Assembly: GCA_947359465.1 (NCBI GenBank)
Contig: OX375875.1
Span: forward strand, 11,687,038 to 11,751,037
DNA: 64,000 bases
Direction: 5' to 3'
Source of the DNA: Metellina segmentata
Lineage: Eukaryota > Arthropoda > Arachnida > Araneae > Tetragnathidae
Shown: positions 11,151 to 23,618 of the stretch, one piece after another
Layout: each line of letters starts with the position of its first letter
Position numbering within the stretch: position 1 is the first letter of the stretch
Program-made: the position numbers and the translations under genes
The notes under the pieces: model-generated
Seen by the model: the letters and a program-made list of their open reading frames with translations, nothing else
Databases searched by the model: none
Told to the model about the DNA's origin: nothing

Positions 11151-14100
11151 CATAATCCTTAAGAAGTATTATATTACTCCTATGCTCTCATTAGAATTAT
11201 TACTCATAAGAATCATTTTGCATTTTCTTTGAATAAAATCATTAAAAAAATATGTTCTTAATTGCTTATTTGCTGCTAATAGAATCTTTTTGAAAGATTA
11301 TAGTGATGAAGAAGGTCGAAATTGACTATAAGTCATAACTGCAGGTAGTAAGTTGGAATTATGCGTGTAGCCTTCTCATATGGATAAATAAAATTCTTAA
11401 TTTATTTAAACTTTATCAATTGTTTTAATTTAACTATAAATAGTTCTGATAAAGGTTTACGTAAACTGAAAGAGGAGATGCGTCTGATATCGCAGCGTTT
11501 CAGACAGCTGTTGGAAGTTCAAAGAAAATTTCATGTACTTGTTTGGGGGAGCAATTGTATAGAGAAGTATAACATATCACATTAAAGTAAAAACATGTTT
11601 TTTTAAATATGGGTACTATATATGAAGTGAAAAAGGAAAATATAGTTTGAAACAAGGTAGTATTTAGTACTAAAAGTACTAATAAATGAAAAAAAAAGTT
11701 TAAATTGAAAATATAAGTATAGGTACAAAAAATAAGCTTTCAATCATATGAAGCCAAAAGAATCTAACTTTAGTAGTAGACATTATAAACTGGGCTATTT
11801 ACTGTAAAGTATAAATTTTGAAATAAACAAAATTAACAATTGACCCATCATAATGATTTAAATACTCGAGAAGATGGTCAGTATTTTGTAATCTATCTAA
11901 ACTCTTTAAGATAATAGTTATTGATTTTGTTTGATACCTTCTGTACCAATGCCACGTCATTGATCAAAATAAGAACAAATGTGCTACCAAGATAAGATCT
12001 GAAACTAATATGAATAACTAATACTATCATAAACGATATGGATGGGAAATATTTATGAGCCACGTTTTCATAAATTTGCTATGCAACTAATTACTACTTA
12101 AAATATTAATTAACATAAATGTATGAATAAGAATAACTCTGATAAAATGCATTCAATTTCCTGCATTATTTCTCTGGTAGAATACTATATTGTTTTTGTA
12201 CAAGCCGCGATGCGAATACTACTTCATTCATTGGGTTTTTACGACATAAATAAATGCAGTAACTATATTCAATAAAAACCTAAAAATGTGATTTCCTATA
12301 TCAATCAATAACGCTTTGGAACCTCTTAATACAGAACAGAAGTATTTGCTTCAATCAATTGTAGTTTACGATATAATGGATAATCCACATACGACCCAAT
12401 GCTACTTTAAATTGGAGAATATAAATAATATTATAAATAATATTGGGAAATTCATACTATTAGGAGCTCATATCTCATTGTTTGCAAACATTTTAACTTT
12501 ATTTGATTGTTTTATGAAAGCGATTAGATATATCAAGTTATTTCCACAAAAATATAATTATAATTGAAAGGAAATTAATTACTAATGAGCTCATTTATCT
12601 TCGCAAAATGTAATCTGATCAGTATGAAGTTTCTTAGAGAGTGAAATGCTTATCTTTTCTCCAGTAAAAAAATTGCACCGTATACATATAAGATATAATA
12701 AATAATAACACACACGACACGAAGCTACTTTGAATTAACTGCCTGACAAAAAATAAGATAAATAATATCACACTGTGTGCAAATTGTTTTTAACTTTATC
12801 TGATCACGTTTCTTAGATAATTAGATGTATAACGTTATTTCGATAAAAATAATTTATAATATGAAATGAAAGTAATTACTGATGAACTCAATTATTTATC
12901 CTCGCAAAACTGTTACCTAATGAACAAGGAAAGTATTAGGGAATGCTCATAGAAGAACAAATAACCCTGTATATATGCCTCCCATGCCAATGGGGATTAT
13001 AGGAAATGCATGCCAGTAGGAAAACAGTACATGAGATATTCTCCAAAAGAAGATTGATAATAAAGATATATTAGATCCAGATTCCAGACATTACGCAAAC
13101 GTCTAGTATAATTGCTGGTGAATTTACCGCGCATTGTAGGAAAACCCAATGGACTTTACTTCTATAGTAGAAGTTGGAATTAGTAATCTTATTTTCCGTA
13201 TAGTAAAATTATAAAAGTACCAGGCGTTTATCTATGATCAAGTGCCTTCCTTTATTAAGGTATTCGTACACGTACGAGACACTTTTTTTAATGTGGTATG
13301 GTAACATTTTAATGATATTTTTATGTTTATATTCATTAAACAATTGCATTGTGCTATAAATATTTAAAATATATATTAATAATTTTGTAAAAATGATAAT
13401 TATGCATGCAACTTCAAGGAAATTTGTCAAAAACTTCAAATGTGCTACATGAAAATATATTCAACCCATTATAAATATGATGCCACCAAAATAAACTACT
13501 TGCATTTTTCTAGCGGATGAACTTGAATCAAAAGTACATTCAAATAAACAAAAATTCTACAAGAGATCGGAACATGAAAACAAGATTTTCGATAGTGTTA
13601 CAGTCCTACTTCTTAAATAAATTGCCATAATTAAAAAAATATTCAACTCGCTATAATTATTCTAGTTCTTTCTCTAGACAACATAATGAAGAACAAGTTC
13701 TCAAAGTTTTACGAGACTCCATCAATCACTTTTTGTGTTATAACATTTGAAGTGAGGAAATAATGCACAAAAATTAATTTAGAGTAAAAAATAATTTGAA
13801 GTGTATCATTTGCTCTCTCTTGCTTCTACTGTTTGTGTATACAATTTTGTTTTTCACTTCTTCTCAAAACTTTTCTCAATATTTCCGAGAGAGAAATCAT
13901 TTAAACATTAGAAAAACCTTTCTAAAACTATATTTGCAAAAAAATAAGTAGTTTAAATTTTAATTTTTGACAGTTATTAAGTCTTCTAACGGCTATTTCC
14001 GGTGTTTTATTCCATACCTACTTCCGGTTTGCCCGCCTTGATTAAAATCATAATATATCTGCAACTAATTAACTTTGAGAAAAAAAAATCAAATATATTT

Positions 14101-15870
14101 TGGAAAGGGAAATAAATATTCTATCAAATATACCAAAAACCTTTTTTTCGGAACTCTTGTAAAAAATTACATTTTTAACGAGTTCGGATACCTTTAATCA
14201 GAATTATCTTCGTTCTTCGAAGTGCTTTTTTGATGGTTCGTTCACACGTGTCCCCATTACTAATTTCTCATTTCAAAAGAATCATTGGGGTGAGATACGC
14301 TGCGTATGTTCTTCCACCAATTTCGTACATTTAACATTTTCTAAGTTCGAATTTAATTTTAGTAAATAAAATATATAGAGAAAATTACTTCGAATATACG
14401 TGGAAAATAGTCTGGATTTAAAGACGGGGTCTAGAGGGAATAAAGTACATAAACGGATTTCTATTTCGAAACTGTGAGTGTCACTAGATTTCTGAGTAGA
14501 GTGGTATTGCTTATTTAAGGGCTCGATCAGACAATTCGGAGATTGGAATGCAAGGACGTTGAATTAATAATGATTCCATGCATGAGAACTCGATCACGAA
14601 ATACGTAAATACCACTTGCAGTGGGTAAGAGAAAAGTGTTTCGAGACGACTTTGCATTCGTTTTGAGTTACAGCTCTTCATCCACACATTTAAAAAGCCA
14701 TTTTTTTTATCATAGTGCTCTTCAAAGTACTAGTCATTGCCAGGAAATTTTATTTATTCAATTCAATAAACACAGCTAGTATGTGTATGGGGAGTGCGTG
14801 CTTTTTAAACCAAGAAACTTACCAACTGAAATGAACTCATTTGTTAAAAGGAGATCGGAGAAATTCGATAAAACATGAAATCTAGCTTCAAGTACCCCAG
14901 CCTAAATCCCAAGGCAGCAGCCTTTGCTTTTACGATGTATCGGAGGACTTCAATTTGTTGGATGTCTGTGTACATTTCGGAATAGCATGATGCCAGATCA
15001 GGCAACAAATTTCACTCAGATAACACTTCGAAACGATGTCTGCTTACGTGACTAGATAACTAAAGAGAGCTCTCTTATAAGCTTCTCTAGCTAAATCTCT
15101 TACTGGCCCGAAAATGTTTCATTTTAGTGAACTGTGTTTTCAAGGAAAATTGAAACTGCTTTTATTTTAAGTTGCACAGTTTCGAATTTATTGGTATGTG
15201 TTTTTCAGACTTTACGGTCCAATTTTGATTTTTTAAGTTGTGAATCATTTATTGTTATCACACTCTAGGTAATGTGACCCAGATAAACAATTACTTTTAC
15301 AGGACGGACGAAATTATAGTGGAAGTATTTAAGTGTAGTAAACCTTTACTTTTATTTTGTTGAATTTTATCATCGGTATTACAAAAATTTTAGCATTTTT
15401 CATGACTCAATTTTTATAGTTTGTTCGAGTTCCATAAAATTCCTTCTAATCTGAGGATGAATCGATCTAGTTTGAGTTATTCATCAAAGGAATAAGTACA
15501 TTGAAAACTAATGAGATAGGTTAAAAATTCACGTACATTTTACAACGTACTTAGCTGACCATTTGGGTAAGACTGGATCAGAATTCGCCTAACCTAAATC
15601 TCCTCTGCATCTGCATAACATCAACAGGCTTCATTTCTTGGGTTTCGAGACTCATATTTCAAGTATATTTCATTTCTAGGTATATAATATTTCAAAAATT
15701 TTCATTGAATTTTCCAACTACAACGAGGTGCCGACAGTCAAGAACTGGGACATCGTATTTAAATACAAATTTCGTATCCCAGGCTAGAATCTGGACGAAC
15801 ACCACCCGTTCTTCTCAAGTGGTTGTAAAGTGCGTGGCGAAAGAACATCAGCTGGTACCACAACACTAAC
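11151..15870. other. Long AT-rich unassigned region
   Basis: About 4.7 kb of AT-rich DNA without a convincing gene or recognisable element, apart from a degenerate duplication at 12390-12920 (separate entry). Short open frames at 12316-12567 and 13209-13439 are low-complexity translations. Confidence 0.4.
12390..12920 (+). repeat. Degenerate tandem duplication, about 300-bp unit
   Basis: Two diverged copies follow each other. Landmarks in the first (gctactttaaatt near 12401, aacattttaactttatttga near 12490, atgagctcatttatcttcgc near 12584) recur in order in the second (gctactttgaatt near 12723, tgtttttaactttatctgat near 12785, atgaactcaattatttatcc near 12882). The offset is roughly 295-320 bp with indels. 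No coding signal; origin unknown. Confidence 0.5.
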
Positions 15871-16092
15871 CAATCAGAATACATTCGGCATTCCGATGAC
15901 ACAATGGAATTAGGCACATGCCCTGCAAGTGACCTTTCGTAAAGGTCAAGCACATCTGAGTTTCTGACGATGTCATACCGTATTGTTTTGGAGTAGTGGA
16001 ATCAACTATTTCTCCTCTTTGTGAACTGGACGAAATGACTGCAGACAATCTCAAGGACTGACCTAACATTCGAGACAGTACAGTTGCAATCA
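15871..16092 (-). other. Candidate internal exon of an unknown host gene
   Basis: A 222-bp minus-strand segment is bounded by an acceptor (gtttacag ending at 16093) and a near-consensus donor (GTTAGT starting at 15870). Read from the second base pair after the acceptor it is open throughout and encodes about 73 residues, including VLSRMLGQSLRLSAVISSSS and YGMTSSETQMCLTF with four cysteines. It is phase 1 at both ends, a symmetric exon. Base composition is less AT-rich than the surroundings. I recognise no domain with confidence and saw no flanking exons, so this may be chance or an orphan exon in a long-intron gene. Confidence 0.3.
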
Positions 16093-16449
16093 CTGTAAAC
16101 AGTATTTTTAATGGATATCTATGACCAGGCCATCACTTGGCTACTCGTAAATTAATGACCGAAAGGCTGTAGACGGACGTAGGATGAAAACATTTTACAA
16201 CTATATTGAGGATTATTTTTTCCTCACACTTTATATATCCAATGGAAGTACCTACTGTATTTATACGTACGAACATGCCATTAAGATACTAGATTAAAGC
16301 ATTATTGTCTAAAGATATATGCCTGATATGTTAAAAGCACAGCAAAAAGCGATGCAGTCTCGTCATTCATTAAGCAAGCTATTCATGGATACTTTTCCAC
16401 ACAAATGATCCTCCGACAGATTACCAACTCGAGTCATTTCTAAGACCCA

Positions 16450-16990
16450 AGCCGAAAACAATGCCCACAAATATCTCATCTCTGATGAGCCTGAATGTTA
16501 TTTGCATCCCTGAAGTTTGGACCATTCCCTTTGGCTTCTCCAATCAGGAAACCGTGTCTGCACTTTGATCCTCGAAAATCTCCAATTAAAGCCTGTTGAG
16601 TCGCCAGAGACCTAAGCCTTTTTATGTTGTTCGCGCTTCGGCCTTTCGACGAGGCTTAAGTTGTTCGATCAAGTTTATTGCCCTTTGATCCTGGAAAGGG
16701 ATTAAAAGCTCGCTCAGTGCCACTCAAAGGGCTTAAAAGCGTTTCGGGAAATTAAATCATTGACGCTGTTAGCTGGTCGGGTTCCGTTCAAATCTATCAC
16801 TTCGGGAGCTTGATCAGTTGGTGTCGATTAGATGGTAGTTCTGTAGAGAGTGGTCCTTTTGTAATGGCTCCATAATTGCACCATTTCAACAGCTGACTGA
16901 ATGTTTTAATTTAGAGTTGTGGGGAATCGCGAAATTCATGTTGGCTGGTGCCGAGTGGCAGGAAAACATGCGAAATAAAGCGGATGCGTG
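16450..16990. other. Less AT-rich, non-repetitive patch
   Basis: A block visibly richer in G and C than its surroundings, without a long open frame, terminal repeats or similarity to other parts of the window. It contains runs such as 'cgcttcggcctttcgacgag' and 'gggcttaaaagcgtttcggg'. Possibilities are a regulatory region, a non-coding exon or an old unrecognised repeat. Confidence 0.2.
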
Positions 16991-17170
16991 ACGTTATTGA
17001 ATTACGTGAAATTATAGTGATTGATTAAATATGACCAATTAAAAAATAGCTAGCTTATTTTTCTAATTCTCTACCAATTGAACGTAATCGTTATGACACT
17101 GCAAGATCGGATTTGTTTTGTTACACACACTTAGCGTTAACCCGGTCCACCACGCTACCCCACATATTCA

Positions 17171-17722
17171 TGGACTAAAGTATTTGGACACTGCATGTTT
17201 TTCATAAAAAGTGCTTTATTATTCCATTTAGTAACACGGGTAGGCCATCCTTTTGCTGGTATTGCAGCTGCAACACGTCGAGGCAAACTCTGTAAATCTG
17301 GATAGGAATAGCCTGTCATACATCGTGCAAAGCTGTGAGAACAGATTGTTGTGAAGATGGGCGTGCGTGGCGTTGCCGTACTCATCCCTCCAGTTTGTCC
17401 TACAAGTGCTCGGTCGGATTGAAATCGGGGCTCTGAACAGGCCAGCCAAGAAAATTCCCCTCTTTTTCTGAAAACCAGTCCAGCACACGTTTTACTGTAT
17501 GACATAGAGCTCGATCCTGTTGGAAGAAACAACCATCATCGCCGTAGTATTACCATAGAGTAGACAAGATTGAAATACCCAGAACGTCGAGGCACATGTC
17601 AGAGTTCGTGGTTTCAAGTACATAAAGCAATGGGACGAGTCGTAACCAGGAAAAACAACCCACACTAAGATGGATTCTTCTTCGAATGTCTTCAATGTCC
17701 AAATACTTTTGCCCATATAGTG
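17171..17722 (-). mobile_element. Internally deleted Tc1-like DD34E element, family II
   Basis: Inverted ends share 'aaagtatttggaca': the left reads TGGACTAAAGTATTTGGACA and the right, on the minus strand, ATGGGCAAAAGTATTTGGAC. The minus strand encodes the C-terminal part of a Tc1 transposase with QQDRALCH (second catalytic D, near 17515) and SPDFNPTEHL (catalytic E, near 17410); 34 residues separate D and E, the Tc1 DD34E spacing. A stop replaces the W after HL and a second stop follows KLEG. The N-terminal DNA-binding half and the first D are not recognisable. About 550 bp, against about 1.3-1.6 kb for a full element. Confidence 0.75.
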
Positions 17723-17729
17723 TACATCA

Positions 17730-18390
17730 ACACATTCCAGACGCAACTCGTTTGTAGAAACCACACATTCATTCTCTAAGGACAAACAACCAACATAGCA
17801 TTCACATCTTGTCTAGAATCGGAGAATAAAAATGAATGCATCAAAGTGTGACAGCATGATTTTCTCCAGGAGACAAGTCCATTTCAAATAGGGATTCACT
17901 TGGAATCTTAGAATATCTGTATTCATTTTGAGAATATTTGGAACCAAACTCCCGTTCCTCTTTTTGGATTTAATGTGTAATGAGGTCGCAAGAAAGAATA
18001 CTGAGCACTAGACCTTGATCCCAAAATTAGTGTGAACCCCAAACACATCACTTACGCTATGAGTGGCGATATGCAAGACATGATTGCCAAAAGTCAATTT
18101 TACCAGATTATTGCTTGCACAAGAGTAGTATCTTCTCTTGTTAATAAAATACTCCCTTATACCACTTGATAATTAAACAGCTCTCACTTACGAGTAACAA
18201 ATTTTGGGATTGTCTAACACGCTGAAACCTGAAATCTGCAGATCAACTGCCTTTCAATTTTATACAAAATGATTCTATCTTCTTTCACGCCCTTAAATCT
18301 ATATTTTTAACATAAAATTATTTATCTCTCCTATATAGTTCGAATCCAACCAAAGGCCGTCATGTACAAAAGGGGCTGGTTCACGTTTTA
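17730..18390. other. Unassigned spacer
   Basis: No gene or repeat recognised between two Tc1 relics. Confidence 0.35.
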
Positions 18391-18392
18391 TA

Positions 18393-18975
18393 CACTACCC
18401 AACAATAATGGACCTAACAGCAAAATGTGATGGCATAAGGGAAATAATACATGCTTTAATAGGGGGATTGTACCCATTGTTCTGCAATTACACTAGCAAC
18501 CCTTCTGGGCATACTTTCAACAAGTTTTTGATACAGAGCTATAGATATTTGGGTAAATTCCTGCTACAAGAAAGTCGCCAGTTCAGCTGTAGATTTCGGA
18601 CGTGGTACCCTGGTCGGTACACGTCGCTACGACTCGTCCCACAAATGTTCTATGGGTTTTAGATCGGGACTCTGAACCGGACATGGAAGATGTATTACAT
18701 CCATAACTCGACACCACTGCTCGACAGAGTTTGCAACATGACATGGAGCGTCCTTGTCCTGGATGTAACATTCGTCAATTCCATAAAATTAACAAAGCGT
18801 AGGAAGAACCTGACTGTCCAAAATGTTTATGTAGGCGTCGGCGTTCAATTGACCAGAAATAACATCCAAGGGTCCCAGGCCATACCATTAAAAACACCTC
18901 CAAACAAGCAGTTTGATGAAATGCAAATCCGCTGGCGTCCGGTCCGTTATTATATGGTAGTGTATGTTGTGCCTG
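18393..18975 (-). mobile_element. Tc1-like DD34E relic, family III copy 1
   Basis: The left terminus reads CACTACCCAACAATAATGGA after TA; a related terminus closes the 25.8-26.3 kb copy. The minus strand, read with frame changes, gives a Tc1 catalytic region: an isolated GQLNADAYINILD segment, a degraded second-D box (QDKDAPCHVA), then VQSPDLKPIEHLWDES with the catalytic E, and the family C-terminus LYQKLVESMPRRVASV. Stops and frameshifts are frequent. The 5' end on the minus strand is not clearly delimited and runs toward the SINE-like repeat at about 19.0-19.1 kb. Confidence 0.75.
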
Positions 18976-18989
18976 AAATATCCTAATGT

Positions 18990-19115
18990 TGGCGTGGTGT
19001 GGAAATTTGGAGAGGTGGTGTGGACCTCATCATGTGACCTTGGTGCAAGGTAACGTGGTGTTGTCCTCGGATCTTTCCCGGATCATTACCAATAGCCCGT
19101 TGTGTTGTTTCTGTG
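18990..19115 (-). repeat. SINE-like interspersed repeat, copy D
   Basis: On the minus strand this reads 'acgggctattggtaatgatc' and then 'aaagatccgaggacaac', the core shared with four other sites (22.3, 40.55, 41.0 and 59.6 kb). No promoter boxes are certain. It abuts the Tc1 relic at 18.4-19.0 kb. Confidence 0.5.
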
Positions 19116-19331
19116 GGACGTTAAAATACTTATCTACCTTTCTTTTATATAATATTCTTTATTTAAAAACCATTTTCTTTATAAGTGGTGATGATGTGCT
19201 TTGCAGCGGTGTGTTATACCATTTCCTGCTATGCATGTTCTATCCCGTATTCGAGCAAGGTACATTTCAATCCGGGTGCCAGTACCCTGATCACAAGACT
19301 GATTGCTTGTCAACCAATTATACTTTATTAA

Positions 19332-21234
19332 CCCATTAGCGCCCAGCGGTATATTTTTAGACCGTTAGACGAAGTTCAAGTACCGCGCTTTTAAGTGACC
19401 TTCAATTCATTCCATAGCAGTGGAATTGCACACGTGGCAAGAATAAACATTCCCGAGTTCAAATGTCATGTGGTTTTCTCGTTAGCTTTAATTGTTATCT
19501 GGCAGTGATAGAGGAAAGTTTATCTTAGTATTTTTTTAAGCGGTTTTTCGTTCTTTGTTCACATTTCTCCAGAAAACAGTAAAGTGATCACGGTAAGTAA
19601 AACTTTATTGGGTTTTATATTATCGTTATAGATGTAGCTATTTCGATATAATGCAGTGTTTGTTCAAAATGAATTTAATTAGTAGAAAATTGAGCCGAAA
19701 TGTGAATGTACTATAAATAGATCGCTGGGCGTTCAAGCGTTCTTTTTTCCCCTTATTGCAGGCAGTAAGACAATTTAGTTTTTGTATTTCTCCAGATTGG
19801 AAAAATGAATCGGAAAATATTCAGTAATGTTCAGAATGCTGTCAAATATCTATTTTCTATAGAAATTGATGATCATATTATTGTTATACCACCTGATGTT
19901 GATGAACTGGCGGACGAAGAGGAAATAGATAAGTTAGATGCTCCAGTTATAAAGGATATTACTGGGAAAATAGAAGTTTTTTTCAGTAGATGATGAATGT
20001 GATGAAACAGATTTGCCTTCAACTTCTGAGAGAAAAATTAAAAAGCTAAAAACTGAAAAGCGAAAAGTATTCTGGTAAACGAAAACACGGAATTACACCA
20101 AATGGTTGGAAGCAGAGGAAAATAGTTAGATAAAATGCAACGTGGCACGTACGATTTTCGATTTGACGAAAAAAATGAAATTACGGTAGTCTGGTGGATA
20201 GATGACAAAAGTGTTACTGTTGCTACGAACTTGGATGACATCGAGTGCATGTAAAAAGTTCAAAGATGGTCTCGTGAGAAAAAAAAAAGAGTAACAATTC
20301 CACAACCAAATTGCATAAATGCTTACAACAAACATATGGGAGGGTAGACCATAATGACTGGTTGCTAGAAAAGCACAGCATTGCAATTAGAGGTAAAGAA
20401 TAGTATTGGTGCTTGTTCACGCGAATTATTGATATGGCATTAGTCAATGCAAGCCTCCTGTATAGAAATATTCAAGGATCTGATACTATGACGATTTTCG
20501 AAGAGCTGTTGCCGTGAAATATCTCAAATTGGGGATCGGAAGAAAAGTTTTAAACGGTCGCCCTTACAGCTTCCACTCAACCTCAGAAATCGATGTTAGT
20601 GATGATGTTCGTTACGACAGAGATGATCATAATATAGGCAGGCGAAATGCCCAAAGATGCTGCCGATTTGAAGATTGCCAATCAAGACTACTTACATTTT
20701 GTATAAAGTGCAATACCACTTTATGCAAAAACTGTTTTACGAAATTTCACAGGAAATTGTAACTAATGTTTTTATTACTTTGGTACAAGTTTATTGCATG
20801 TTTTTCATATGCCACTTATAATTTTTAAGTTCTTTGTGTTTTCAACCATTTTTTTCCCTGTAAGTGCTTTAGAAATGTGAACATCATTTAGCAAATCCTG
20901 AATAAATTATTGTATTTTATTATTATTGTATAAGTTTTTTACATATTTCTAAGTATTTCGAAATATATACATGTTTTTTTAAAGTGATGTATTTTTATTT
21001 TTATCTATTTTATCATTTTTAAACATTTTATTGAAGAACTAATATTTATCAGCTATCTGCTAAAAAATATCGTGCCAACGCCCAGCGATCTATTTTTAGT
21101 ACGTCATTTTTCTAAAAAACTGAAGTCCGTTTCAATAAAATTCGATTATAATATTCATGTTGAAGGTAAAATACCCCAGATTTAAGAATTTTATTCCATT
21201 GCTTCAAAAAAAAATTAATTTGGGCGTTAATGGG
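19332..21234 (+). mobile_element. piggyBac-like transposon with catalytic core deleted
   Basis: A 1903-bp element between perfect TTAA sites (19328-19331 and 21235-21238). Its ends are CCCATTAGCGCCCAG and, on the other strand, CCCATTAACGCCCAA; a second 'cgcccagcgatctattttta' copy lies subterminally near 21080. The coding remnant (19805-20762) keeps an acidic N-terminus, a piece resembling the region before the third aspartate, that region's VDHND residues, and a Cys-rich C-terminal domain. The part carrying the first two catalytic aspartates is missing, and frameshifts and stops break the rest. It cannot move itself. Confidence 0.85.
19805..20762 (+). pseudogene. piggyBac transposase pseudogene (core deleted)
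   Basis: The start codon at 19805 opens a 62-codon acidic frame containing DVDELADEEEIDKL, the usual disordered N-terminus of piggyBac transposases; a one-base slip at about 19978 moves the reading to FSVDDECDETDLPSTSER. From about 20133 the sequence jumps to GTYDFRFDEKNEITVVWW and KRVTIPQPNCINAYNKHMGG, normally far downstream, so the DDE core between them was lost near 20110-20133. Two aspartates at 20347-20349 and 20356-20358 correspond to the conserved GVDxxD motif. The last open part (20514-20762) ends in a Cys-rich domain with CRFEDC, CIKC and CKNC pairs, a zinc-binding tail typical of the family. Confidence 0.8.
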
Positions 21235-21238
21235 TTAA

Positions 21239-22300
21239 CATATGGATCCAAATTCAAGCGCCCTGATTCCTAGACCGATTGGTTGGTATTTAATTACCTT
21301 AACATTTCGATATGAGTAATTGAAATGTGATGTGAGTGTCTCAGATAAGAGTAACCTTGTATCTCGAAATCCGAAGGAACTTAAGAATTATCAGAATCGA
21401 TAAATAATATCCGGGCTACATGAATGAACTGTGTATATGTCACTAATTTAATCCAAAAAAATTTTTACATATAGGAATTTTGAAAGTTTCATGAAATTGG
21501 ATGGTGTATCTTACATAAAAAGGAAACAAATGGAAGAATTCCATTCAAACAAATTAATTATCATCGTATTACTCTAAATGTATCAACTGTCCATATAAAT
21601 AAAAGCCATAAACGTAATAATAGAAAGGAGGCAAATAATATTTTCATGGATATAGCTTCATAGAACAAAGGATTTTTACTCTAAAATTCTTAAAATAAAA
21701 TTTCTTGGTTTTTTAAGCATTGACTGCACTGTAACTATAAACTAGTTAAATATTTGGTCAATGTTCCTAATTTTCACCAATATTTATTTGATTATATTTG
21801 AGTAAATGATTCAACCAAAATATTAAAGATTCTCACTGTGTATTATTTCATACTTCAGTAATGAAAAATATCTTTACAGTATACATAATACACCATACAT
21901 AAACAGTACAGTACTAAATATTTTACTACTCTACTACTGCTGCCTGTATAACTTAAAGCAACTATAGCTATCAGCAGGTTGAATAGATATGTATTTTTAC
22001 TTGAATCTTACATCCGTTAACTTGTTAATACATTTAATTGAGAAAAATAGAATATTTATTAACTAAGATATTCCAGTTCACGTTTTAGCCGAGATCGTTT
22101 TCTGGTGCTACTAGCTATTTTATTAAAATAACAAACTTTATCAAAATTTAGTATCTGATACTTAATATTTTTTAAACTCAAGTAACTATTTATCAACCCC
22201 CAAGTGGTTATATTTTCCTTTTATCTGACCATTTTTGTTATAATGAAGGCACCTCAATGATAAACACTGCTCTATCACTCCTATGGAGATGGTATGTATT
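21239..22300. other. Unassigned AT-rich stretch
   Basis: No open frame, terminal repeat or internal duplication that I can support. Confidence 0.4.
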
Positions 22301-22312
22301 TTAAAATTGTCG

Positions 22313-22440
22313 CATTGGAGCAACCAATTGGCTATTGGTGACGCTCTAGGTCAACCTGCGAAGGGCAGGATCCGAGGACAAAAACACGTATTTTTATCCA
22401 CGATCAGATAACGACTCCAAAGGGGAATGAAAATCCTGTA
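22313..22440 (+). repeat. SINE-like interspersed repeat, copy A
   Basis: Contains 'ggagcaaccaattggctatt', a weak B-box-like 'taggtcaacctg', then 'gaagggcaggatccgaggac' and a trailing 'tatccacgatcagataacga'. The order and spacing match copies B, C and E, so it is a genuine dispersed repeat. A tRNA-derived head is not evident. Confidence 0.5.
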
Positions 22441-22731
22441 AGAGAGAAACCAAATTCCCTTTACCTAGAACTGAGGATAATTTAGAGCAGGTTTCTGCAG
22501 CAGAGACTAGTCACTTCAGGACAAATTTCGACCTGAAGATAAACCACCAGGAGGGTTGAAATCTATTACTCTTACAATTTTAAAATCTGTTCAGGATGTA
22601 ACATAAAATCAAAAGATAACCACTAGAATTCCCACTGAGCCTGTCCTTTTAAAGGACTTGTCTGTTTGATCAGCACTCCTGTATACTTTGTCAAAAAGAA
22701 AAAAAATCAGTTACCAAGTGTGTTTTTTAAA

Positions 22732-23289
22732 GCCCCGTTTACACTGGAGTTGCAGACTTCTGCTCCTCCAAACACCGAAGCCATTCCGGGAAATGACACT
22801 AATTTTATCGTCAAGATCTGGTGCGGGGTGGCGAGTTTGCAACTCCAATTTTGTTTTCCACCAGGAATCGTTAAAGATCAGAGGTTTGCAACTTTTGGGA
22901 GATATTTCTCCGAGACGAAATTTGGGATGAATATGCTCCCCTATTTCGTCCTCTTTTCGTATTGCTTGACAATCACTGCTCCCCTCTGCCCTTCGGTACC
23001 CCGTGGTCGCACACGCCGTCTTTTGTTCGCTCATTGTGACATTTGGCCCTCATCGCTTGCCTTGACCACATCTCCCGATAACATGTCAGTGTGTGACCTA
23101 TTCCAAAAAAATGGAGTGATGAATGGTGATTACTCTTCACAACAAAGTGCTCATCCCTTGGTGTTGCCGATAAAGTCGACAAAGCGTTTACACTGGAGTG
23201 GGTTTAAAAGGCGTCAGCATCGTAGAACGTAAAACGATCTCGTCACAAAAAGGCGGAGAAAATATTTGCAACTTCGGTGTAAGCGCGGC
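22732..23289. mobile_element. TTAA-flanked MITE with long inverted ends
   Basis: A 558-bp element with TTAA at 22727-22730 (one extra A) and 23290-23293. The ends pair as GCCCCGTTTACACTGGAGTT and, on the other strand, GCCGCGCTTACACCGAAGTT. A third 'gcgtttacactggagtgggt' lies internally near 23183. The 188-codon open frame at 22666-23232 runs from flanking DNA across the left terminus, overlaps open frames on both strands and shows no domain, so it is probably chance. Superfamily unknown; the TTAA target fits piggyBac or Kolobok. Confidence 0.7.
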
Positions 23290-23618
23290 TTAAGGAAATC
23301 ACCACACTGTTATTGTAACTTCTCTTGCAGAGGGGATTGGCTACAAAACGATCATCAAACATTTACATTCAATCCTGATATACACTGGTGAGTATGAACA
23401 ATCGACAAAGTGCCCGTTATTCCACAGCGCACTTCGATTTTTACAACCCCACTAATAAATTTAAGTTGTCAAGCCCCTCTAGACATAAATTTTCTTCAAA
23501 ATTCCCACTTTCTGGAAATAATTTCAAGGTACTCTTTTCGTGATAAGCTGCTTGCAGATGATGTTCGGCAAGTGATACGTCTTGTCCAGTTCATAGAGTA
23601 CACACTTCTACTTGTAAA

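Noticed and set aside
22666..23232. Longest open frame in the window (188 codons) as a gene
   Set aside because: It runs from flanking DNA across the terminus of a TTAA-flanked inverted-repeat element, overlaps open frames on the other strand and shows no domain.
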